The position numbers and the translations under genes are program-made. From Marinicella algicola (GTDB lineage Bacteria; Pseudomonadota; Gammaproteobacteria; Xanthomonadales; Marinicellaceae): a stretch of 64,000 nt of DNA. Each line of letters opens with the position of its first letter. Position 1 is the first letter of the stretch. The DNA lies in assembly GCF_028401385.1 (NCBI RefSeq), contig NZ_JAQOMR010000001.1, positions 1,862,501-1,926,500 of the forward strand. The letters are read 5' to 3'. The notes beneath the pieces are model-generated. The model was not told where the DNA came from. It did not search any database and was given only the letters and a program-made list of their open reading frames with translations. This document shows positions 54,026-61,901 of this stretch, piece after piece.

Positions 54026-55394
54026 ATGGAAATGCAAACGGCAACACCGCTGGTTCATCTGGTCGATGATGACGATGATCTTCGCCACGCGCTGGCGCAG
54101 GGGCTGGAGCTTGAGGGCGTCAATGTCGCTGTGCACGAAAGTGCCGCACCCGCGCTTGAGCGCATTACCCATGAAGCCTATGCCGTGCTCGTCACCGATA
54201 TCCGTATGCCGGGCATGGATGGCATGGCGCTTTTGAAATCGGCGCTGGCGATCGATCCGACCTTTCCGGTGATCCTGATTACCGGGCATGGCGATGTGCA
54301 GATGGCGGTCGATGCGATGCGTGCGGGCGCCTATGACTTCATCGAAAAGCCGTTTCAGGCCTCGCGCCTCTACACCGTCATCGACCGCGCGCTTGAAAAA
54401 CGGCGTCTTGTTCTGGAAAACCGGACGCTGCGCTCGGAACTGGACGGTCATGATGCACTGTCGCTCCGGCTGGTGGGGCGCACGGAAGGCATTGTCAGGC
54501 TTCGCGAGCAGATTGCCATGCTCGCCGACACCGATGTCGACGTGCTGGTGCGCGGCGAAACCGGCGCCGGCAAGGAAGTCGTCGCCCGCGCACTGCACGA
54601 TACCGGCGGAAGAGCGAAAGGCAATTTCGTTGCCATCAATTGCGCGGCCGTGCCGGCTGATATGATCGAGGCCGAACTTTTTGGCCATGAGGCGGGCGCT
54701 TTCACCGGTGCGAGCAAACAACGGATCGGCAAGCTGGAACATGCCGATGGCGGCACGGTGTTTCTGGACGAGAATCGAGATCCATGCCGCTCGACCTTCA
54801 GGCCAAGATCCTGCGCGCCATTGAAACGCGGACGGTCGAAAGGCTCGGCTCGAACAAGCAGATTGCGCTCAACATCCGCATCGTCGCGGCGTCGAAGTCG
54901 GACCTCAAGCTGGAAAGCGATGCCGGGCGTTTCAGGGCGGATCTTTATTACCGGCTGAATGTCGTCACCCTCGACATCCCCTCGCTCAGGGAACGCAGGG
55001 ACGATATACCGCTTCTGTTTTCTTTCTGGCGCGCGATGCGCGAGCGCGGTTTCGCCGCGAAATCCCTGAAATATCGCCGTTGCTGCAGGCCGATCTGATG
55101 GCGCATGACTGGCCCGGCAATGTCCGCGAACTGAGAAACTATGCCGACCGTTTCGTGCTGGGCCTCTGGCGCGGTTTCGACAATCAAGGCCGGGGCGAAG
55201 CCGCCATGGCACCGGCGGCAGGTCTGCCGCTTGCCGACCAGATGCAGGCTTTCGAGCGGCAGGTGATCGCCAGCGAACTTGCCCGCCATGACGGGGCTCT
55301 CAAGCCCACCTACGAGGCTCTGCAAATCTCCCGAAAGGGGCTTTATGACAAGATGAAACGGCTTAGGATCGACTACATTGATGATGCCGAGTGA
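54026..55394 (+). CDS. dctD: C4-dicarboxylate response regulator DctD (frameshifts)
   Basis: A sigma-54 activator of about 455 aa. The receiver domain has VHLVDDDDDLRHALAQGLE and the phospho-Asp in VLVTDIRMPGMDGMALL. The AAA+ domain has Walker A GETGAGKEVV, the sigma-54 contact motif HEAGAFTGASKQR and GGTVFLDE. The C-terminal Fis-type helix-turn-helix is LKPTYEALQISRKGLYDKMKR. Two extra As at 54771-54780 separate FLDE from IESMPLDLQAK, and one base is missing near 55020-55030. The stop is 55392-55394. It starts 18 bases after dctB and should activate the downstream dctP promoter. Confidence 0.92.
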
Positions 55395-55435
55395 TCATCA
55401 CAATGTGTCGTTTCCTACCCGTTTGAGCCTAAGGC

Positions 55436-55457
55436 AATGTGTCACCGATGACACATT
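55436..55457 (+). promoter_or_regulatory. Palindromic upstream activator site, likely DctD
   Basis: AATGTGTCA (55436-55444) and TGACACATT (55449-55457) form a perfect nine-base inverted repeat with spacer CCGA. It lies 82 bases upstream of the sigma-54 promoter. A further half-site AATGTGTCG is at 55402-55410. Location and symmetry fit a Fis-type activator dimer. Confidence 0.75.
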
Positions 55458-55538
55458 TCCGCCGCAATGCGCTTTTCTCTCAAAATTGAAAATCGTTAAG
55501 CCTCTGTTTTAAATTAATTATTGACGTTTCTCAAAAAC

Positions 55539-55554
55539 TGGCACGCTGCTTGCT
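55539..55554 (+). promoter_or_regulatory. Sigma-54 promoter of dctPQM
   Basis: TGGCAC at 55539-55544 and TTGCT at 55550-55554 match the -24/-12 consensus completely, with ten bases between the invariant GG and GC. It is about 170 bases upstream of dctP. Confidence 0.88.
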
Positions 55555-55737
55555 ACTAAAATATCGGCAGCGGCGAAGAGGTGACGTCGCGGGAGGATTT
55601 TCAGATCAACCCTATCCGGCGCTTGAGATTGCCGCTGCCGTGAAACCAGGAGCATGTCGCGGTCGGCCATTCGACAGCGGCTTGTCGGGCGAAAGCCCCA
55701 TCTGACACGATTTGGGTTTAACGGGAGGACGTAAACC

Positions 55738-56745
55738 ATGAAGACATTTCTGACTGCCGCCGTTTCCACTGCTGCGCTTTTCGCCGCGGCTTCCGCCGTC
55801 TCCGCCGCCGATCCGGCCTGCAGTGACGACGAGATGGTCATCAAGTTCAGCCATGTGGTTGCCGATCAGGGCCACCCCAAGGGCGACGCCGCCCGGATGC
55901 TGGCCGATCGCGTCAACAAGGAGCTCGACGGCGAGGCCTGCATGGAGGTTTTCCCGAACTCGACGCTTTTCGATGATGACAAGGTGCTCGAGGCGCTGCT
56001 GCTCGGCGACGTCCAGCTTGCGGCCCCGTCGCTTGCCAAATTCGAGGCCTATACGCTGAAATACCGGCTTTATGACCTGCCCTTCCTGTTCTCCAGCCTT
56101 GATGCTGTGGAAAGCTTCACCACCAGTGATGCCGGCAAGGGCATGCTGTCGGCGATGGAAGACAAGGGCTATATGGGCCTCGGCTACTGGTCTTCCGGCC
56201 TGAAGCAGTTTTCGGCCAACAAGCCCTTGATCCTGCCGACAGATGCGGAAGGGCTCAAATTCCGGGTCCAGACCTCGGATGTCGCCGTGGCGATGATCAA
56301 CGCGCTTGGCGGTTCCGCCCAGAAGCTCGCCTTCAAGGAAGTCTACGGCGCGCTGCAGACCGGTGTTGTCGACGGCCAGGAAAATACCTGGTCGAACATC
56401 TACACCCAGAAGTTCTTCGAGGTTCAGGATGGCATCACCCAGACCAACCATCAGCTTCTGGCCTATCTGCTTGTGACTTCCACAGATTGGCTCGATGGCC
56501 TTGACCCGGATTTCCGGGACCGTTTCCTCACGATTGTCGAGGAGGTGACAGCAGAAGCAAACGCATCTGTGGCGGCCAAGGAAGAGGCCAACCGCGCCAA
56601 CATCATTGATGCGGGCAGCGAAGTGCGGGTGCTGACACCTGAACAGCGTCAGGCCTGGGTCGATGTGATGAAGCCGGTCTGGGCCGAGTTCGAAGATGAC
56701 ATCGGCGCCGACCTCATTCAGGCGGCTGTTGAATCCAACAACTAA
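55738..56745 (+). CDS. dctP: TRAP transporter substrate-binding protein DctP
   Basis: The periplasmic solute receptor of a tripartite transporter, 335 aa. Signal peptide: FLTAAVSTAALFAAASAVSA. The mature protein has IKFSHVVADQGHPKGDAARM, EVFPNSTLFDDDKVLEAL, and the arginine that binds the substrate carboxylate in GLKFRVQTSDV. Further on it has VYGALQTGVVDGQENTWS, typical of DctP. The substrate is expected to be succinate, malate or fumarate, given the DctBD genes. ATG at 55738 follows GGGAGGAC. Confidence 0.94.
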   Translation: MKTFLTAAVSTAALFAAASAVSAADPACSDDEMVIKFSHVVADQGHPKGDAARMLADRVNKELDGEACMEVFPNSTLFDDDKVLEALLLGDVQLAAPSLAKFEAYTLKYRLYDLPFLFSSLDAVESFTTSDAGKGMLSAMEDKGYMGLGYWSSGLKQFSANKPLILPTDAEGLKFRVQTSDVAVAMINALGGSAQKLAFKEVYGALQTGVVDGQENTWSNIYTQKFFEVQDGITQTNHQLLAYLLVTSTDWLDGLDPDFRDRFLTIVEEVTAEANASVAAKEEANRANIIDAGSEVRVLTPEQRQAWVDVMKPVWAEFEDDIGADLIQAAVESNN

Positions 56746-56822
56746 GCGGCGGTGCGCGGGCGGCATGGTATCGACCGTGCCGCCCATGACTGCCTGACGG
56801 ACATATCGAGAGGGGACCTGCC

Positions 56823-57503
56823 ATGGCCGCCTACTGGCCTTACTTTGCTCTGATTTTGATCCTTGTGCTGCTTTATCTGGTTGAACGGCGCCACCGTGCC
56901 TTTGTGACCCGGCTGGAGGAAAACGTGCTGGCGACGCTGCTGGCGGCGATCACAGTGATCTCGTTTGCACAGGTCGTCATGCGTTACGGTTTCAACAGCG
57001 GTTGGGGCGGCGCGCTGGAGCTGACGCGCATCCTGTTTGCCTGGATGATCCTGCTCGGCATGAGCTATGGATTGAAAACGGGCCTGCATCTGGGCGTGGA
57101 TGCGCTGATCCGCACACTGCCGCACCGGGCCTTCCGTGTTTTTGCGCTGTTTGGGGCGCTCACCGCACTTCTCTACGCGGTCATTCTTTTGTCGTCCGAC
57201 TGGCTGCAGCTGTTCGGCGCCAATTCCAAGGGCGGGGCGGTCTTCTACTGGCAGCGCTTTTTCAAGGCCGGCATCGGCCTCGATGATCTGCGCTATCCAG
57301 TTTTCGTGCAGGACTGGTTCGGCCTGCAGGAGCGCGTTCAGCGCTGGGTTGCCTATATCATCCTGCCCGTGGGGCTTGCCCTTCTCGCCTATCGTTCAGC
57401 CGAAGCCTTTATCCAGATCTGGGCCGGCCAACGCGAACTCGTCATCGCCGGCCATGAAGCTGAAGAGTTGGTGGCTGAAAACAAAGACGTGCTGAAGGAT
57501 TAA
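56823..57503 (+). CDS. dctQ: TRAP transporter small permease DctQ
   Basis: A four-helix membrane protein of 226 aa, longer than the usual 160-200. The first helix is WPYFALILILVLLYLVE-like, then VLATLLAAITVISFAQVVMR, the GWGGALELTRILFAWMILLG segment characteristic of DctQ, and the last helix LPVGLALLAYRSAEAF. The extra length lies between the third and fourth helices. It assembles with DctM. The start follows GAGGGGAC; dctM begins five bases after its stop. Confidence 0.88.
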   Translation: MAAYWPYFALILILVLLYLVERRHRAFVTRLEENVLATLLAAITVISFAQVVMRYGFNSGWGGALELTRILFAWMILLGMSYGLKTGLHLGVDALIRTLPHRAFRVFALFGALTALLYAVILLSSDWLQLFGANSKGGAVFYWQRFFKAGIGLDDLRYPVFVQDWFGLQERVQRWVAYIILPVGLALLAYRSAEAFIQIWAGQRELVIAGHEAEELVAENKDVLKD

Positions 57504-57507
57504 GCCC

Positions 57508-59131
57508 ATGGAAATCGCCATTCTGTTTCTGCTGGTCTTCGGCCTTTTGTTTGCCGGCGCACCGGTTTCTATCTCGTTGGGCCTGTCATCGGTTCTGTTC
57601 ATCGCGTTTTTCTCGCGCGATTCCATGTCGTCGGTGGCGCTGCAGCTTTTCACCGCCTCACAGAATTATACACTGCTTGCCATTCCCTTCTTCGTGCTGG
57701 CGTCTGCCTTTATGTCGACAGGGGGTGGCACACAGGCTGGTGCGGTTTGCCATTGCTTCTGTCGGGCATTTTCGCGGCGGCCTTGCCATGGCATCCGTCA
57801 TGTCATGTATGCTGTTTGCGGCCCTTTCCGGCTCGTCGCCGGCAACCGTTGTCGCCATCGGCACGATCGCCATCGCCGGCATGCGGCAGGTCGGTTACTC
57901 CAAGGAGTTTGCCGCCGGCATTATCGCCAATGCGGGGACGCTTGGCATTCTCATCCCGCCATCGATCGTTATGGTGGTTTATGCAGCGGCGACCGATGTT
58001 TCCGTCGGGCGCATGTTTCTGGCCGGTATTATCCCGGGTTTGATTGCAGGCTTCATGTTGATGTTGGCCATTTATGCGATGGCACGGATCAAGAAACTGC
58101 CCGCAGAACCGTGGAAAGGGTTTCTTGAAATCGTCGAGGCCGGCAAGGACGCTGGCTGGGGGCTTTTTCTGATCGTCATTATCCTCGGTGGTATTTACGG
58201 CGGCGTCTTCACGCCGACGGAGGCCGCTGCCGTCGCCGCCGTCTACGCCTTTCTGGTGTCGATCTACATCTACCGCGATATGGGGCCGCTCAAGGGCATG
58301 CGCTGGGTCGAGGATACCGACAGCCGGCACGCGAAGACGGGCTTTCTCGCCTCGGTTTACGGCGTTTCCTTTCTGCTTGTGTTCCTGATCCTCGCCTTCT
58401 TTGCCACCGATGGTATCGAAGCCGCCTGGGCCAGCCTGACGTCACGGGTCATCGCCGGTATCGTCCTCTCCATCGGAGTCGTCATTGCCTATACGCTTTG
58501 GCGTGGAGAAAATGCGAAGGCGAGCCAGATACCGGGCTATCTCATTTCCGGTGTGCCAATCTGGTATCGAAACCTGAAGGCCAATATCCTCAAGACGCCG
58601 TTCTGCCTCTCGCATGAGGATACCCGCCACACGACCGTGGGTGCAGCAAAGACCACGGTGATGCTGATGTTCATCATCGTCAATGCGCTGCTCTTTGCCC
58701 ATGTGCTGACGGCGGAACGCATTCCGCAGGCCATCACGTCGGTCATGATCGATGCGGGCTTCAACTGGTTCACCTTCCTGATTGCGGTCAACGTCATCCT
58801 GCTGATCGGCGGCCAGTTCATGGAGCCTTCGGGGCTGTTGCTGATCGTCGCACCGGTTGTGTTCCCGATTGCCATGGAGCTCGGCGTCGATCCGATCCAT
58901 CTCGGCATCATCATGGTTGTGAACATGGAGATCGGCATGATCACCCCTCCGATCGGCCTCAACCTGTTCGTCACATCGGGAATAACGGGAATGAGTCTGG
59001 TCAAGGTCGTCAAGGCCGCCGCGCCCTTTGTGGCGGTGCTGTTCGTGTTCCTCATCCTGGTCACCTACGTGCCGTCGATTTCTACCGCCCTGCCCTACTG
59101 GCTGATGGGCCCGGAAATCGTGACGCGGTGA
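57508..59131 (+). CDS. dctM: TRAP transporter large permease DctM (frameshifted)
   Basis: The ion-coupled transport subunit of the TRAP system, about 541 aa. Motifs include LFAGAPVSISLGLSSVLFI, NYTLLAIPFFVLASAFMSTG, SGSSPATVVAIGTI and LGILIPPSIVMVVYA. After them come GGVFTPTEAAAVAAVYA and the C-terminal EIGMITPPIGLNLFVTSGI. The G run at 57721-57725 is one short; six Gs give STGGVAHRLVRFAIA. Compared with a typical DctM of about 425 aa it carries about 110 extra residues in the middle, with two extra hydrophobic segments, a variant known in some rhizobia. Confidence 0.9.
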
Positions 59132-59246
59132 CCCTTCGAAGCAAATATCCCCGGGGTCCTTTCCGAACCTCGGGGCTGTTGTTGAGTGTCACTGAGAGCT
59201 GGCACTTTTCCTCCGCCCCTATACCGCTACCCGGGTAATGTATCGA

Positions 59247-60077
59247 GGTTTTGTCGCAAAATTTCAGGATGGTGTGCCAGCTTGATAATCATGCGATAGA
59301 TGTGGCCTGAAGAAAAGCTGGCAGGCAGAGTTAAGCGGTCATGGTCGATTTCAAAGGCAGTCACTACCCGAAAGAAGTGATTTTATACGCCGTGTTTTTC
59401 TATGCCCGATATGCGGTTTCCTACCGCGATCTGGAAGAGATTATGGCCGAACGTGGGGTCAATCTCGACCGTGCGACGCTGAATAGATGGGTGGTTAAGT
59501 GCTCGCCGCTGATTGCACTTCAAGCGAAGCGCCGGAAATCAAACCGAGCGGCTCCTGGCAAATGGATGAAACTTACATCAAGATCAAAGGTCAGTGGATG
59601 TACTTTTACCGCGCCGCTGACAACTACGGCAAAACCCTTGATTTCATGCTGTCTGTGCAGCGCGACGAGGTCGCCGCCACCGATTTCTTCGCCCGCACAA
59701 TCGAGAATAATGGTTGGCCCGAAAAGGTTGTCGTCGACAAGAACGGGGCGAACTTGGCAGGGCTGCAAAACATGAATATCCTGTTGCTGCTCCATGGTTG
59801 GTTCTGGCTGATCGATGTTCTGCAAGTCAAACATCTCAACAACATGATTGAGCAAGATCACCACTTCATCAAGAAGCTGACCCGGCCCGTGAACAGCTTC
59901 AAATCCTTTCAGTCCGCATCAGCGACACTGGACGGCATCGAAGCCGCACATATGATCAGCAAACAGCAGTTTTCCACCAGCGGCCAATCGGCATTTCAAC
60001 AGTTCGCGGCACTCGCCACATAACTGTCCCCTAGGATAGCTGCTTCTGTGGCCCTGCCAAAAGTTTGCGACAAAACC
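59247..60077 (+). mobile_element. IS6-family insertion sequence, second type
   Basis: An 831-base element with ends GGTTTTGTCGCAAAATTTC (59247) and, inverted, GGTTTTGTCGCAAACTTTT (from 60077). No eight-base duplication flanks it (TGTATCGA left, CGACGGCT right). The inverted repeats differ from those of the first element, so this is a separate IS6 lineage. It sits between dctM and tpsB. Confidence 0.85.
59341..60023 (+). CDS. IS6-family transposase (frameshifted)
   Basis: A DDE transposase of about 227 aa. It starts MVDFKGSHYPKEVILYAVFF, then RYAVSYRDLEEIMAERGVNL, and, in the second frame, SGSWQMDETYIKIKGQWMYF (first D), VVVDKNGANLAGLQ (second D) and MIEQDHHFIKKLTRPV (E). It ends SGQSAFQQFAALAT. 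The frame breaks near 59540 by one base. The catalytic triad is complete, so a single correction would give a functional enzyme. Confidence 0.85.
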
Positions 60078-60132
60078 CGACGGCTCATGAAGTGGCTGTC
60101 GTCTGCCGCATTAATGGCTTTTGAATCCCTGC

Positions 60133-61884
60133 TTAAAACTGCGTCAGAAACGTCAGGTTGAAGCGGTCGGCGTCGCTGCCGTTGTTTTGAGCGCCATGCG
60201 CATATTCCAGTGTCAGGTTGCCGGAATAAGGACTGTTGTTTTCCGCCGCAGCAAGCCGGACACCGACACCAAACGCACCGGCCCGCGTGATCGCATTTTC
60301 AAACACACTCGGCTGCTCCAGCTGCGCAATACCGCCTGCGGCAAACACATAGGGTGAAGCGACCATAGCAAAGCCGCCATTGCTCTCAAACGGCTGAAAA
60401 CGGATCGGATAGCCAAGTTCAGCCCGCAAGGCCGCACCCGTATCGGCTTCGATATCGCTCATTGTGTAGGCCGAAACCCAGTCACCACCGCCAATGCCCA
60501 TCTGTTCTGATGATGGCAGTGGCGCACCGAAAGATGTCTGTGCCTTTGCAGCGATCGAAAGGTCAAACAGATCACCAAGCGGCTGAATATAGGCACCATC
60601 GGCTTCAAACTTCTGGAAGTCGGGCGTCGCACCGTCCTGTGACATCGGCAATGACGGTGTCGGGTTATACGCCCCGAACGCATCAAGCCCGAATGACACA
60701 GTCGCGCTGCCCGAAAGCCGCGCCTGCGACGGAAGATAAACATCGCCCGTCTGGGTGAGGCGCAGCACACGCAGACGATCCAGCGTAAACGGCGTGGCCA
60801 GTGCGTTTGATGTAAATGTCTGCTTCTCATCAACGATATCAAAGCTGATAATGGTTGAGGCATTGGCCGAACGGCTACGCAGCCAGTCATAGCCGAAATT
60901 GGTCGAAAGCCGTTGATAGTGATCGGGAATATCATAAGGCAGACTGGTATCGGATTGTGTGCGGCTGTCGACACCTTCAGCATTCAGCCACATCCCGTCT
61001 GTACCCATCGGCAGCGTAAAACCGGCAACAATCTGGCGGTTGCGCGGATCTTCGGCAAACACATTGTCATCGGCAAAGCCCGGCCAGCCACCAAGGCGCA
61101 GATAGCCGACTTCGCCCAGCCCCAGCAGATCGTTGAAGTTGACGCCAAGGCTCAGCGAATAGGTGCCAAGCTCTTCAGACAGGTTGTTATCGACCCCTAT
61201 ATAACCGGTGACCGGATCATAGCGCCCGGAAATGTTCACCAGCGTTGCGCCGGGTCTGGAGCCCGCTGCCAGTGTTGAGTTCATGGCAAGGCCGGGCGTA
61301 TCACCGGCCAGCAGCAGACGGCGTTCGATCTCGGTCGTTGTCGGGTTTTCCTGGCCAACCAGCGGCGCCATCACCGCATCGACACGCTTTTGAACATTGT
61401 CCGGCAGCGCGTCAGCATTGACGCTTTCGACATAGCCGTCGGTCACAACCAGCGCCAGTGCCTCACCATCTTCAATCGTCTGCGGTGGCAGCGACACACG
61501 GACCAGCGGATAGCCCGCCTGCACATAGGCCGCCTCCAGCGCATTGGCAGCGGCAAACAGATCGGCAGCGCTGACCTTTTTGTTCTTGAAACGCGCTTCG
61601 ATGGCGGCGGTTTCGTCGGCAAGGGCGGGCAATCCACCGCTCACATCAAGCCCGGATGGCGTCACAAACAGCTGATCGGCACCTGCGGGTGCTTCCAGGC
61701 CGGTAGACGCCGGAAGCGAAAGCCCACCGTCGGGCTAGCGCACAACCGGTGGCGCATAGGTTGGCTGCACGATCTGCCCGGCAGACTGGGCATAGGCCGA
61801 GTTCGACGCCATCAGCACCATGGAAGTAGACAGCGCCGTTGCGGCAACAAAAACGACGTTTGCCTTGGAGAAAATACCCATCAT
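60133..61884 (-). CDS. TpsB/FhaC-type outer-membrane transporter, amber codon 50
   Basis: A two-partner secretion transporter of the ShlB/FhaC family, about 583 aa. It has a signal peptide (ANVVFVAATALSTSMVLMASNSAYA; core VVFVAATALSTSMVL), two POTRA domains (from about residue 80: KNKKVSAADLFAAANALEAA, AYVQAGYPLVRVSLPPQT), and a 16-strand barrel. The barrel includes DPVTGYIGVDNNLSEELGTY and ends RFNLTFLTQF. The frame is uninterrupted from 61884 to 60133 except for a TAG at 61735-61737, between PPVVR and PDGGLSLPAS. A change from CAG would explain it. Internal starts, such as ATG at 61665, lie after the signal peptide and would not yield a secreted protein. tpsA ends 17 bases upstream. Confidence 0.88.
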
Positions 61885-61901
61885 CTGTCGTTCCTGCAAA
61901 A

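Noticed and set aside
55612..56787. A 391-aa minus-strand frame over dctP
   Set aside because: It is antisense to dctP, which has a signal peptide, family motifs and its own sigma-54 promoter.
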